Shown here: one piece after another, positions 12,207-23,483 of the stretch | Numbering within the stretch: the first letter of the stretch is position 1 | Layout of the letters: the number at the start of each line of letters is the position of its first letter | DNA from: Enchytraeus crypticus | Taxonomy: Eukaryota > Annelida > Clitellata > Enchytraeida > Enchytraeidae | Direction: 5' to 3' | DNA length: 64,000 nt | NCBI GenBank assembly: GCA_905160935.1 | Contig: CAJHZI010000030.1 | Span: 124,001 to 188,000, forward strand | Translations under genes and position numbers: made by a program | Notes under the pieces: generated by a model | What the model was told of the DNA's origin: nothing | The model's database searches: none | Seen by the model: the letters and a program-made list of their open reading frames with translations, nothing else

Positions 12207-15200
12207 CCTTCATTTTATCGATGATGTTGTTAGTACCCAGGATGTTATATTTCTTATCAGGATTTGCCGCAGAGTGTTTCTCAGACCAGTAGGACTTCCC
12301 AGCTCCCGGTAATCCACACATCATTATCACCTGTGCCCAATCAATCAATCAATCAGTTAATCAATGTAATTCAAGAGCAACTAAAATTTATGCTCTACTT
12401 GAGATAGCATTAAAGGACAGTATAACAACAGAGTTTAGAATAGAGGTAAGCAATACTAAAAGTAGCCACAGAATTAACTTGACTGTCATACAGGTCAGTT
12501 ACTAGTGCTGTGGTAAATTCAGTTTGACTTGCTATTTTCAAGACATGAATTTGCTGAACACGCAAGTTAATATTATACCGTTCAATCGAGATATGCTCAG
12601 GAGAATAATTCTAGAGACGTTTTTTTGTAAATCATTTACAAATACCTCGCAATCTTCTTTCCTTGCAGGCGGTAGAGCGCTCCTTGTGCGTTCATTCACG
12701 TCCACATCATTGATCATCTGAAAGCCTTCCTTCAGCTCAAAAAATGGGCCTTCATTCTGCAACAAATATCAGATATATCAAATAGCAGATATATTAAATA
12801 GCAGATGTAGCTAATAGCAGATGTAGCTAATAGCACACGTAGCTAATAGCACACGTAGCTAATAGCACACGTAGCTAATAGCACACGTAGCTAATAGCAG
12901 ACGTAGCTAATAGCAGACGTAGCTAATAGCAGACGTAGCTAATAGCAGACGTAGCTAATAGCACACGTAGCTAATATCAGACATAACTAATATCAGAAGT
13001 AGCTAATAGCAGATGTAGCTGATAGCAGACATATCTAATAGCAGAAGTAACTAATAGCACACGTAGCTAATAGCACACGTAGCTAATAGCACACGTAGCT
13101 AATAGCAGAAGTAGCTAATAGCAGATGTAGCTAATAGCACACGTAGCTAATAGAAGACGTAGCTAATAGCAGACGTACCTAATAGCACACCTAACTAATG
13201 GTGGACATATAAAATAAAGAATATTCTTAAAAACGTAGTGAAGATTTAGATGGTATGGCTATATAGTGAGCAAGACAGAGGATGTAGTGAAGAGAGTTTG
13301 ACAGGATGAACTAAAGGTTATAGAGAGGTAGACCATAACGGACGTTGGGTGCGTCGATTAAGAGGGATATGATAAATAGGGGATTGAATAATGATATAGT
13401 GTGGGACAGAGAGGAATGGAGAAGATCTATTCGTATAATGACTGGGATTCAAGGGAAGACGGTGATGATATATAAATAATAAAAGTAATAGACAGACAAA
13501 AACTTGGTAGAAACTTATCATCAAATTCATTATTAGCACAGATGTTTAAAAACATATGGTCAATTTTTTAAAATCATGTTCGTAATTTGGACATAAAGGT
13601 AAAGTGATATACTAACTCTTTGACCAAAGTTGCATTCAAATTCACAGTTCTTGGTAAGAATGTGAGGAAAGAGCAGCTCATCCCCAAGATTTTCTCGACT
13701 GATCTCAAAGCAAGTGCCCAAATCCCGTCCGTTCTTTGTGTACGAAATAACAATGGGATCACTATCCATATCCTGTACAAAAAACCAAAATGGAACGACT
13801 AGAATTTGTATAATAAAATAATTCAATGATGAGATAGTAGTGCTATATTTATTTAGTGTCTGCACCGTTTCAAAATGCTATCAAAGCAGGCACAACGATT
13901 AATCTCTACTATATTGCTACAAATACAAGCATAAGCCTATTAAAGGCAAACAGTACAAACCAGATACGCTCCGATAACATCGCCTTTACAAAAGTTTTCT
14001 CCGTATGTAATGAACTTGCTGTCGACCGACGACTTACCCGTACCACCATAGCCATAAGACAGCTTATCCTCACCTATCCACAAATATACACAAGTTGTAA
14101 CTAATACAGTAGTTCATATCTTAGAAACTAGCATTAGGCAACAATATTTCAAAGACAACACTGATTTATCGATTTAAAAGTTCAAATCTTCGTGCTTTAA
14201 ATCTTTAATTATATTTATAGTGGATCATCAAATATAAGGCGAAATATATACCACTGAAAATATTAGCTCCCCACGCTAGACAAATTGTGGCGTCTAAATA
14301 TATATTTCACTTGCAAAGTGTTAATGTTTCTAATTTTACCAGGAAGAAGCTGAAACATTTACTACACAATTCTTCACGAATACTCCAGAATGTCCCAGTG
14401 GCGTTGAGAATTTGCAGATGTGCAGAGTAGAAGACTGAATATTAAACCTTCTTTACACTTTCAGGATTTCTTAAAGAAAGATTCTTTAAAGTTTGGTAGT
14501 ATAACAATACTAAAGGGTCTAGATAAATACCTAGATTGATGATATTTTTAAACTACAGTAGGCCTATATATGACTGATTTATTAAACTACAGTAGTATGA
14601 CAAGACTAAAGCGCCTTACCTAGCTTGATGATCTATTAAACTACAACAGTATGACAAGACTAAAGAGCCTTACCTAGCTTGATGATTTATTAAACTACAG
14701 TAGTATGACAAGACTAAAGCGCCTTACCTAGCTTGATGATCTATTAAACTACAGTAGTATGACAAGATTAAAGAGCCTTACCTAGCTTGATGATTTATTG
14801 CACTACAGTAGTGTGACAAGACTAAAGAGTCTTACCTAGCTGCATGCTGCTGGACTCTACAGAGAAGCCTACTCTCATCACATGCTTGTTCTCTTCCTCA
14901 GGAGGTAGATGATCAACTGAAAGGTGTCTGGCAACCTACAGGCAATACAGGCTTACAGTCTACAGGCTATACAGGCACGCTAAATCTTACTTCAAATTTT
15001 AGTTACAATCTTGCAAAAATGGAAAAGTATGAATTTCGATTATATACTGTATTAATCGACCAATAGGGCCTACATGTGTATATATGACAAGAAGTCGGTA
15101 AGATACTCCACCGCGGATCAGTATGTGCGGGTTCAAATCCTGGGCTTGCTCGTCACTGACATCGCCTTTGAGCGAGGAAACTGATGGTAACCTTAGCTTT

Positions 15201-15210
15201 TGCCAGCTTT

Positions 15211-15252
<42 letters not shown>

Positions 15253-15262
15253 GTATATATAT

Positions 15263-15308
<46 letters not shown>

Positions 15309-15313
15309 TACTC

Positions 15314-15376
<63 letters not shown>

Positions 15377-16997
15377 ATACAACTTAATTGTATTGGTACT
15401 TTCCTTCGCAAGCTAAAAACCCATCTCTTTCCGCCATAGGTCTAAATGAAGACCCGCTTGCCTTGGATGTTGGACTTGCACTGTTTTTATCTCGCTTTCT
15501 CTTGTAGTCTCTGTGTACTCAGTCGTCATTGTGTGGTGCTTTGGCGCCTGTTTGTGTAGTGTCTGCAAGAGACGTCCCTGGCATTGCTTTATGGCGAGGA
15601 ACCGGACGTTAAATTCTTATTTATTATTGATTGATTGATTGATTACAAAGTAATCTGCAATTAATAAGGAACACAAATAGAATGTCTGCAGGATTCACCT
15701 TAACTTCGAAGCAGACTTTGCCCTTAACAACACCGTAAGTGGCCCTAACTCCAGACCACATGAAAGCAAATCCACCGGAATTCATTGGAATGGCCTTCAG
15801 TCCCATTTCATCTACTGCCAAACTCAAATCACTCGTATCTAAAAGTATAAAAATAGTAATAATAAAATATAATACAAAAGGAGCTATCTTATAACTTCTA
15901 CTTATCTACGTTTACGAGGAATTAATTACATAACATATACAGTACCTTTACCTTAACTAGAAAAGTCCTATTATTATGAATTTGGGTATTTTCTTTTGCA
16001 CATAAGTATGCTACAAATACGCCCTATCATTTTAAAGAATGAATATTGATATATCAATATTGATTCTCAATATCGATAGTTCTCTTTATTTGTAGCCATA
16101 TAAAGAGAACTTTTTATTTGCATATCTACTTGAAATAAATTTAGCCATCAACATTGCAGATCTTTGTTATATTAGCTAATGTAATCTGACTATATTTGCA
16201 GATACAGGCTCAGAAAATAAAATATGCTTAGACTTGCACTTATAGACTCAACACTGATAGTTACACTATAATCTGCTCTTCACTAGCAAGTGCACTAATC
16301 CACTCAGCACTTTTGAATTACACTTTTATACATATCCACTACACACTTGTACATACAGTTATCCACTACACACTCATACCTATCGACAACACACCTGTAC
16401 TTACACTTATCCACAACACACTCATACTTATCCACTACACACTTGTACGTACACTTATCCATTACACACTTGTACTTACACTTATCAACTACACACTTTT
16501 ACTTACACTTATCAACTACACACTTGTACTTACACTTATCCACTATATACTTGTACTTACAGTTATCAACTACACACTTGTACTTACACTTATCCACTAT
16601 ACACTTGTACTTACACTTATCAACTACACACTTGTACTTACACCTATCCACTACACACTTGTACTTACACTTATCCACTACACACTTGTACGTACACTTA
16701 TCAACTACACACTCATACATATCCACTACACACTTGTACTTACACCTATCCACTACACACTTGTACTTACACTTATCCACTACACTCTTGTACTTACACT
16801 TATCCACTACACTTTTGTACTTACACTTATCCACTACACACTTGTACTTACACTTATCCACTACACACTTGTACTTACACTTATCCAATACACACTTGTA
16901 CTTACACTTATCCAGCTGCACGACAGTGGAGGTTATCCATTCCTCAGACTCAGGTTTCAATTCTTCACGAAATTGAGCCTGTTGATTAAATGGTGAC
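6485..16997 (-). CDS. Second hnRNP U-like 3' module, 14 exons, no 5' end
   Basis: Exons: 16906-16997, 15699-15838, 14836-14935, 13961-14073, 13617-13772, 12646-12756, 12208-12330, 11795-11923, 10865-11033, 10118-10324, 9281-9418, 8351-8499, 7801-8013, 6485-6835. They match exons 5-18 of the full gene in order, phase and mostly length, with GT-AG ends throughout. The total of 2,191 nt gives 730 codons including the stop once the first base completes a split codon. No stop or frameshift was found. Retained introns exclude a processed retrocopy. No start codon, SAP, acidic or RS exon was found upstream before the full gene's own stop. It may be used as an alternative 3' end of the full gene, have an unseen promoter and first exon, or be a silent recent duplicate. 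In exon 11795-11923 I count about 9 synonymous and 8 non-synonymous changes, which hints at constraint. Confidence 0.85.
8159..8286 (-). mobile_element. tRNA-derived SINE, family B, in copy 2 intron
   Basis: The minus strand reads CAGTGGCGATGTCGGTAAGA (A box TGGCGATGTCGG), B box GGTTCAAATCC and a shared 3' end, GAGGAAACTGACGTTAA. It lies between copy 2 exons 8351-8499 and 7801-8013, in gene orientation. Confidence 0.75.
8715..8872 (+). mobile_element. Interspersed repeat, family D, in copy 2 intron
   Basis: CTTTGGACTGACGTTTTGGA, TTTTGGAATTTGCACC, TCAATAGTGTTCGATGTTGT and GTAGCACTCTAACTGTTGTT followed by ATT repeats. Between exons 9281-9418 and 8351-8499, antisense. Confidence 0.62.
9200..9262 (+). 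mobile_element. LINE 3'-tail fragment next to a copy 2 donor
   Basis: TTATATGCCTTGTACCTGCC, then AATAAGAATTGCACTAGGAG and a (GA)n tract, match the tail of the 62.0-62.5 kb LINE relic. It ends about 18 bp from the donor of exon 9281-9418 in copy 2. The corresponding site of copy 1 (left of 25504) does not show it, so the insertion is specific to copy 2. Confidence 0.5.
10022..10117 (-). repeat. Donor-region triplication after copy 2 RGG exon
   Basis: The end of exon 10118-10324 (GGTGGAATCAAG) and its donor GTTTGTTA are repeated at 10074 and 10022, with units of 44 and 52 bp. The full gene has one junction at 26200. The frame after the native donor reads on through the repeats to a stop near 9981. 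Confidence 0.85.
10865..12756 (-). CDS. Copy 2 exons for the P-loop kinase-like domain
   Basis: Four exons: 12646-12756, 12208-12330, 11795-11923, 10865-11033, all the same length as in copy 1. Walker A GLPGAGKS is intact, as are [15 protein letters not shown] and KKRNYIIDQ joined to [12 protein letters not shown]. Changes are scattered, e.g. AINKKRN for [16 protein letters not shown] for PFEGFQRKA, and INEEGKDIP for EKEEGKEVP. Nothing suggests loss of the fold. A 16-bp minisatellite abuts the acceptor of the first of these exons and a long (TA)n tract lies in the next intron. Confidence 0.88.
12083..12200. repeat. Two (TA)n tracts in a copy 2 intron
   Basis: 12083-12145 and about 12170-12200, ending only 7 bp from the donor of exon 12208-12330. 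The full gene has no comparable tract there. Confidence 0.92.
12776..13195 (-). repeat. 16-bp minisatellite next to an acceptor, copy 2
   Basis: About 25 units of AGCTAATAGCAGACGT (plus strand), starting roughly 20 bp upstream, in transcript sense, of the acceptor of exon 12646-12756. In gene sense each unit holds CTATTAGCTA, which could supply branch-point-like adenines. A diverged array of about 11 units is at the same place in the full gene. Confidence 0.85.
13230..13475 (+). mobile_element. LINE ORF2 C-terminal relic in a copy 2 intron
   Basis: Decayed reading frames include [17 protein letters not shown] and, near the end, a [10 protein letters not shown]-like peptide, then GACGGTGATGATG. 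Such RW(F/Y)GHV ... VKRV ... DRxxWRR ends, followed by GAT repeats, are usual for several LINE families. Absent from the matching intron of copy 1 (29307-29933). Confidence 0.5.
13617..16997 (-). CDS. Copy 2 exons for the SPRY domain
   Basis: Five exons: 16906-16997, 15699-15838, 14836-14935, 13961-14073, 13617-13772. The first is 9 nt longer than its counterpart (three extra residues before [12 protein letters not shown]). The rest have identical lengths to copy 1. Differences include FCKGDV for FGEGDV in the fourth exon and NGRDLG for NGQDLG in the fifth. The first exon needs two bases from an upstream exon, exactly what the RS exon at 34208-34309 supplies. Large donor-bearing repeat arrays follow the first and third exons. 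Confidence 0.88.
14529..14835 (-). repeat. 54-bp tandem repeat carrying splice donors, copy 2
   Basis: Units contain CTAGGTAAG in gene sense. The exon-end/donor junction of exon 14836-14935 is repeated at 14782, 14728, 14674 and 14620, exactly 54 bp apart, with an older degenerate unit near 14531. Reading through the native donor meets a stop after four codons, so use of a downstream donor would introduce a premature stop. Confidence 0.88.
15087..15213 (+). mobile_element. tRNA-derived SINE, family B, in copy 2 intron
   Basis: GTCGGTAAGATACTCC, then GCGGGTTCAAATCCTGGGC (B box) and GAGGAAACTGATGGTAACCT before a long (TA)n tract. It is in the intron between exons 15699-15838 and 14836-14935, antisense to the gene. 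Absent from the matching intron of copy 1. Confidence 0.75.
15213..15373. repeat. (TA)n microsatellite
   Basis: About 160 bp of TA with a few interruptions, in a copy 2 intron, directly after SINE 15087-15213. The Tyr-Ile frames across it are artefacts. Confidence 0.95.
15535..15652 (+). mobile_element. SINE-like repeat, family C, in copy 2 intron
   Basis: GCAAGAGACGTCCCTGGCAT, then GCGAGGAACCGGACGTTAAA and ATT/GATT repeats. It ends about 45 bp from the donor of exon 15699-15838 and is not in the copy 1 intron. Confidence 0.62.
16313..16905 (-). repeat. 27-bp minisatellite carrying splice donors, copy 2
   Basis: About 22 units directly downstream of exon 16906-16997. In gene sense the unit starts GATAAGTGTAAGTACAAGTG and encodes DKCKYKCVV. 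The first GATAAGT is the end of the exon and its GTAAGT is the donor, so each unit repeats the exon-end/donor junction in the same phase. The reading frame stays open for about 15 units, to 16499. Choosing a later donor would add multiples of nine residues inside the SPRY domain. Confidence 0.88.
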
Positions 16998-18107
16998 CTG
17001 TTGACCAACAAGAATGTTATAAAATCTTAAAGATATATATAATTCATTGAATTACTTGCTTTCTATGAACTATGAATGAATACCGGGAATTCTTTTTAAA
17101 ATGTGACTAGCTTGCGCAATTTGATTTCATATAACAATGCCCTTTTACAATCTTTAATCACAATCTCTAAGGAAGATAAGTCTAAATGGCTCAATGTTTA
17201 GAAAGTCTAGCAAAATTCACGAAGCTCTAAATCGATCTTCATGAGATAATAGGCTACATTTTCTGTCATGATATTATCAGAATGTACAACCTCAGACCTT
17301 CATAGGACCAATAACATAAACAATTTACCAGAAATGTGTATAAAGGCATAAATTTTTAAAAGTAATAGGTATAATCATAGATTATCATTCATTATAATGC
17401 GTGTTTTGCTATCTACTTCACAAAAGAGCAACTGTCAAAATAAATCCCGTCCCGAAAGGGTATGACTAAAGAGCATGACTAAAACAGCATGAATTAAATT
17501 GAATTAAGATAAATATCCATGACACCAACAACAACTTTAATGATACAAACTATGCAATTATAATTATAGCTGTTAATGGATTAGTAAAGTGTAAGAATTA
17601 CACAAAAAGGGATAGGTCGACATGAACTACATTCTAACTGATTCATATATAACTAACCATTATAACGTTCTAGCTACAATTTAAATGATCCAATGTAACT
17701 TTATTTAATAGACTTGGTAAAAACCTGCAATAATTATAAGAAGGTGAATCCATCAGAAATACAATAGGAAGATACTGGAAACCAGTGCGAGTCAGGCTGG
17801 TGGAGAGAGCTGCCTCTAGATTTGTTCTGAGACTACAGTGACAAGGCCGAGACTGAGTTAATTCTAGAGTTGCCTATACAACCATATCTCGGAGTACAGG
17901 ACGAAGGCCTACAACAAGTAAACGTTATTTTATTTTGAATTATGATTTTATAACAATTACACATAGAATAGGCAGCAGTGTACAATAAAGCTTTAAACTT
18001 TATTAATTAATCAAGGATCTTATCATCATAGAATATTTGGCAGGTTGCTACTAAAGCCCTAAAAAATTAAAAACTAAATTAAACAAAAATAATCTTAATC
18101 GAAAACT

Positions 18108-18235
18108 CCCTCCCTCTCTCTCTCTCTCTCTTAGTGCACTGCCTACTGGCAGGTCCATGTTATATAACGCCTCCACTCATCTTTATCTTCTGTTTTTCTC
18201 TTCACGTCCACATACAAGTGGATATTTAAAGCATC
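18108..18235 (-). mobile_element. LINE 3'-tail fragment
   Basis: A (CT)n tract followed by TTAGTGCACTGCCTACTGGC and AGGTCCATGTTATATAACGCC matches, in the same orientation, the 3' tail of the LINE relic at 60748-61600. Only the tail is present. It is in the spacer between the two hnRNP U-like modules. Confidence 0.65.
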
Positions 18236-19850
18236 TATGACATGAATCAAACACTATGATAACTCAAATATTATGCAAGCCTTACAATGCTTAAAATGGA
18301 TGAGTAGAATAATAAAATCCAGCAGTTTACCATGAATCAGGCGAGAAAATTAGTAAATTTATTTGTTCATTTATTTGCTCTACGTTAATCAGCTTGTATT
18401 TCTATTAGTTTACAAAATGTCTCAATTAATTTAAACTTCATAGAGAAGTTTCAACTAAAAATATTAACTCTATAGGCTTTAAATCAAAATAAGCTCTAAA
18501 ATTTTAATACATTTTCACATAATAATATTAGCTGCATTAGGGTAAAAAATAATGCTACACTAATTGCTACTCTATTGGTATTATTAATGTTATTCTATAA
18601 ATCAAAGCATAAAAATGGCAACATACTACAACATTTAATAAAGCAAAGCAAGACGTAAGCGATTTTCATCAATTTGACTCAAAATGCAACATACAAGGGC
18701 AAGTGAGAAAAGTTAAGCAGAAGGTATTCTGGGCTCAATTTGACCCAATGTATATCACATGACTTAATGAAATTAATTATGTTATTTTCATGAAATAATG
18801 ATCACATTTAGTATGAAATATACTACTAACACTTAATTATAGGTATAGATGTAATTTCAATTAAAACAGCGTCAAATTGTACACAATTATTCATACAAAT
18901 AGTCATACAAGATCACAAATTAATGTTTACCCTTTAAGATTATAAGTCTAACAAGCTAACTAATGATAACACTGTGGCAGGTCAAAACAGCAGGTCAAAA
19001 TCAGTTTATGAAGAGGTTTCACACTCATTTCATTGAACGAATGAGTTTTTGAGACATGCAGGACAATCACCAATCTGGCAGTTAGTATTTGTTTTGCAGT
19101 CAATGTTATATGGGCAGAGAGTGTATCACTTTCTGCAGCCTTCAGCTGCGACAACCGGAAGCGAATTGTAAGGAAGAACAAATTCCAGCAGAATCAGGCA
19201 TTCCTTCACACCTTTCTGCAGGCATCAGGGATTGTTCAATCTTTTCTGTTGCAGAGAGAGTGTCAGGTGCTTGCAAAGTTTGGTGAGGAACACTTTCATC
19301 ATTTATCATGCTGGCCAGAGCACCAGTATGGAAGTTATTTCCAATCCATGTGAGCCGCCACTGCTGCCATGTGCAAAATGTTCATTAGAAGGCAGATATT
19401 GTAGTTCCTCGCCTACATATGTATATGTTACTTTTTTGTTTAAGGCTCTGTTTTACGCTTAGCATTATCGACATGTATCGACTACTGCAATTAAATCAGG
19501 GTTGCAATATATCTTTGTGTCAAAACAGTCTGTAACTCCTGCCAAAACTTATTTTATTGCAGCAGTTTAATCATCACTATCATCATCGTAATTAGTTCAT
19601 TTCCGAACACCAAGCGATTCATAAAATACTAATATAGAATGTACAATGACATAAAAGGAAGAAATACAAGAAAATTACAATTACTGTAAATGATAGATAG
19701 TCACTGAGACTAGGTGTTCACCCCAACAATGTCTAAGTACTTTGGACGCGAAGTAGCCTAACTTCAATGGACGAACGTTTAAACCGAAACTGCTGAATCC
19801 CATTTAGTCTCTAAATATTTTTCCAATATCTAACATCCTTATTCACTGAC

Positions 19851-19990
19851 ACGAGCCAGTGGCGATCTCGGTAAGATATTTTTCGCTGATCAGTATGTGC
19901 GGGGTTCAAATCGTGGGCTCACCCATCACTGATATCGCTTTTGAGCGAGGAAACATTAGCGAGGAGACATTAGCGAGAAGACATTAGCCT
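19851..19990 (+). mobile_element. tRNA-derived SINE, family B
   Basis: CCAGTGGCGATCTCGGTAAG as A-box region and GGGGTTCAAATCGTGGGCTC as B-box region, with a GAGCGAGGAAACATTAGC end that is locally duplicated. Confidence 0.72.
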
Positions 19991-20528
19991 TTACACAGAG
20001 TTATATTCGACACCGTAATGATATCATACAGAACAAAATTTGAAGCTAATAAAGAGTATTTGTACATTCATCTGATTTAATATTGCATAAAGATTCAGTG
20101 ATTTAATATAATATATATCTTATAATATATATCTATACAGTCAAATAGCCTAACCCCAAGCAACTAGGAAAGTGAAAACAAAAGTTAACAAAAATTGGGA
20201 AATCCCTTATAAAAGTGTGACGGACCAATGGTCACGGTCGAACGGTGTAGCCGTAATGTAGTGTAATGTCACTTAATTCAAGCTACGCCGATCGTCACTG
20301 ACTCTATTATTAACATTTTCTCATTAAGAGCTAATTGTTAAATTTATAAAATTAAAAGAAATTCAATACTTTGATCGTCTATCTATACGATTTATTCACA
20401 GCAATACTTATTATCGCTCGCATCCTTAGCAACGCGTCTTGGGTCGCGAATAGAAAGTAAATAAACCGACGCTATTGCCATTACAATGCGATTTTTACAC
20501 TGTAGAAACATATAGGCCTACAAAAGTA

Positions 20529-20757
20529 AACACGCATTATAGTGAAATGATCAACTGTGTTGATATCTATCACTTATAATATCACATGTTTAAACCGTTA
20601 GGCAATTCAGTCCATTTTCCGTATAGCCAGTCCAGTGAATGTCCGAGATTTTACTCTCAGATCAGCGCGGCTGGGATTCGAACCCACGAGGGTTCAATTC
20701 ACCTCAGGATCTGTCATTAAAAACTTCATGACGTTACCCCTACGCTATTCAGACATT
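20529..20757 (-). mobile_element. tRNA-derived SINE, family A
   Basis: On the minus strand the element has an A-box-like start (TAGCGTAGGGGTAACGTC) and a B box, GGTTCGAATCCC, then a unique body ending AACATGTGATATT and TTGATCATTTCACTATAAT. Family members at 28155, 38189, 50330, 59256 and 60205 share this order. In the spacer between the hnRNP U-like modules. Confidence 0.75.
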
Positions 20758-22814
20758 CTACGTTAAGTTTAAATGCACAAAATAATCGTTTTCAATGTAT
20801 TTTTTCTCATTAGAAGATAGAATATGGCAAATTATTTTTCCGCTGGATGCTATGATCAACTTGTACGGGATAAATGCCAGTGTAAATGTCAATTTAAGGA
20901 ACATTTATTTTATAATATAGCCTATCTTGTAACACAAACGGCTGTCAGTTGTAAAGTCGTCACACTTGGTCACACGAAATTAAGCTGTAGGCCTAGTGAC
21001 TTTTCCTCCTAAAATCTTAGTGTTGCCAACTAAAATAACAGAAAGGTACCAATGGCATGCAAGTCATCGCGCAATGGGGATGGCGGTCAGACGTTCTGAT
21101 ACATCATATCATTCTTGCTATCGTTCTTAAACCTTCAACTAAATTGAATTATACAGCAGGAAAATACGAGAGACTATATTATTTAATATATTACTTATGT
21201 ACAGTCGTGCCTTGCGATCCAAAATGCCGGCCGGTAGAAGTTCGAACCCCATCTGAAATGCCGATGCTGTGTGGTTTGCGGCATATACCATTGCAGGTGC
21301 CGTCAAACAATGCTTGCTAAGGACTGCCACAAACCGTAAAAAGTAGGCTACGTACGTAGTTCTGAAACAAGAATGTCGTAGTCCTTTCAGAGTTGCAGCT
21401 ACAGTATAAAGGCGTCAGCTTGAAATCATGATCATTCTACATTTGAACGTGATCAACTGAATTATATGTAGCTGACTGAAAGGGTGGACAAAAATATGAT
21501 TGATTCTCGTAAGCAGGCTGACGTTGCTCAAATTACAGACCTAAAAAATTTGATAGAATCCCCTGAGAAAATGCAATTTTAAATAAAATTCTTTATAAGT
21601 AGGCTAGTTATGCGGAGAATAATTATGCACCAAGGTGCAAGTTATGATTTTAAGCAGAGTTGTTAAGATTTGATTTGAGAAAAGACTTAACTAAAACTGC
21701 TCGAGTTCGTAAAAGGCGATTTGAACAACCGCTGAAGGTGACAAAGAAAACCCCTCAAACGAGCAATTCTCAAGTGGAAACATAAGGCGGTGAAAACAAG
21801 ACCTTTAATTGCTAAGGGATTTTATTACGTCACCTCATGGATTGAGCAGGCCCGTAGACAGTGAGAATTTAGACTTGATCGTCATAACGATCTGACACTG
21901 CAGTATAGAAGATATTATAGTGTTGTACATATTAATATAGAGTGATAATTTCATAGAAATTTACTGCCAGCAACATCTCCTGCATTTTGATTAAAGAGCT
22001 TAATGAAGGCTATTGTAAGTGTCCGTTGATGATGTCATCCTGTGGGGTGGGACAGAGGTATGATAACGTTGATTACATGAGGGGAGGTGCCTAAAATAGT
22101 TTAAATGTAATGACGCAATATATGGATGACCCCAAACAAGGAAACGTTATGTGGCATAATTATAATGTAAACGCTTGAGTCAATTTGAGCACGCGTGTCT
22201 AGCAATGGTTAAAAGTGTATTAGATATTACAGTGTTCAGAACGCAGTTATTAATCTTATTAATCGACGAAATTTCTTTGCTTTGTAAAAACTGAGACAAA
22301 TATATTGTATTCGCTATAACTGATGGATCAAGCCGAATATGGACCAATAGGACAGTCTCCGTATTTCATTAATAATCGAAATAGTACACTGTAGCAATAT
22401 GATCTATTTTTTATGCAAATTAGTTTAGTTATGCTTCAATACAGTGCATTTCAATTGTAGGTATCCGGGTAACTAATTACTAATGACTTGATTATATACG
22501 CATAAACGAACACTGAACGGTTCTAGTTATATGGTAGAAAAGCTGTGAATATCCAAGGTTTTACTCTCTTATACGAGGCTCTAAAAGCACGGTGTCTCCA
22601 TCTTCGCATTAGTTTGCAACAAGACTATTTTGCATATGGAACAAACGAAGAAACAAAAATGAGATGAACAAATCCGAGATCATTGTAATATTTTAACTAA
22701 TTATATTTATAGCAGCTTATAATTATTATCAACATCAGTCTTAGTTTTTAATAAGATTGCAATCGCGAAATTTCAATAAAAAAATTAATTGAAGTGAGAC
22801 ACACTACACTACAC

Positions 22815-23030
22815 GGCGGGATTAGCGCACATGGTTTAGTTGAGCGTCACTTATTGAAATTAAGCTGCATCGACCTCGGTTAGTACTTTGTGAGTGACCA
22901 CCTTGGAAGACTGAGTGTTGGTAAAAGCTTAGGAAGGAAAAAATTCCAGGGTGATGGAAGGTTATTATTAAATCCGCGCCGGCTGCAATTGATGCGCCAT
23001 CAAAAGGCAACGATTACTAATAACCATGGA
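22815..23030 (+). mobile_element. Interspersed repeat, family F (SINE-like)
   Basis: GGCGGGATTAGCGCACATGG, ACCTCGGTTAGTACTTTG, ACCACCTTGGAAGACTGAGT and GCCGGCTGCAATTGATGCGC are repeated in the same order at 52.2 kb. The start resembles a Pol III A box (TTAGCGCACATGG), but no clear B box was seen. Confidence 0.6.
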
Positions 23031-23483
23031 AAGGAAGGAGGAAATGGGTCTTAAACAAGCATCTGTGCTTCCTGATCCTGACCCAGTGTGCCGTTATGTT
23101 ATGTTTCTTATAATCAGTGATCAGTCAGAAAGTTAGTAGACTAAAGTTACTGCTATAACAACACATACTAGTCTAGAAAATAAATTCTACACTAAAACCA
23201 ACAAACCAGTCAACTCAATAACTGATCGTTTATATGGCAAATAATGTCAGACAATAACTAGGGACCACTCTTTTGGCTTTATGAGGCATTTCTGGCTTAT
23301 CTATATACAGCAGCAAAGGAACAACTGCAAAATTGCGATGATGTCAGTTTTTCTTACAGTAAATTATAATTATTCAAACGTCAGTATGTTGTCTCATATT
23401 AACAACAATGTTACAGCAAAGTTTACAACATAGCCAAAGTCACATTGAGGATCAGAACTCGCCGCAGACAGACACTCAGATGT

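Larger units (their letters stand above)
16998..23483. other. Spacer between the two hnRNP U-like modules
   Basis: 16998-17770 is alignable to the intron at 33754-34140 of the full gene. Beyond that the copies diverge abruptly. 17.8-23.4 kb contains a LINE tail, SINEs at 19.9 and 20.5 kb and a family F repeat at 22.8 kb. No SAP-, acidic- or RS-encoding exon, no TATA box and no convincing start exon for copy 2 was seen. 23.40-23.48 kb is the start of the full gene's 3' UTR and resembles 6.42-6.48 kb. Confidence 0.65.

Noticed and set aside
12776-13195. CRISPR-like array from regularly spaced repeats
   Set aside because: Units are contiguous 16-bp repeats without unique spacers, inside an intron of a eukaryotic gene.
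16313-16996. Plus-strand 227- and 209-codon frames rich in Tyr-Leu-His-Ser-Thr repeats
   Set aside because: They are the antisense reading of the 27-bp donor-bearing minisatellite, whose unit is a multiple of three and has no plus-strand stop. No independent coding signal.
6485-16997. Copy 2 as a processed retropseudogene
   Set aside because: All introns are retained at identical positions and there is no poly(A) tract; the copy arose by DNA-level duplication.
6485-16997. Copy 2 as a dead pseudogene
   Set aside because: No stop, frameshift or lost splice site was found over 14 exons. Transcription is unproven, so the question is left open rather than settled.
21190-21330. SINE-like or tRNA-like block with AAGTTCGAACCCC
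   Set aside because: Only a B-box-like match in one copy; no second copy was recognised in the window.
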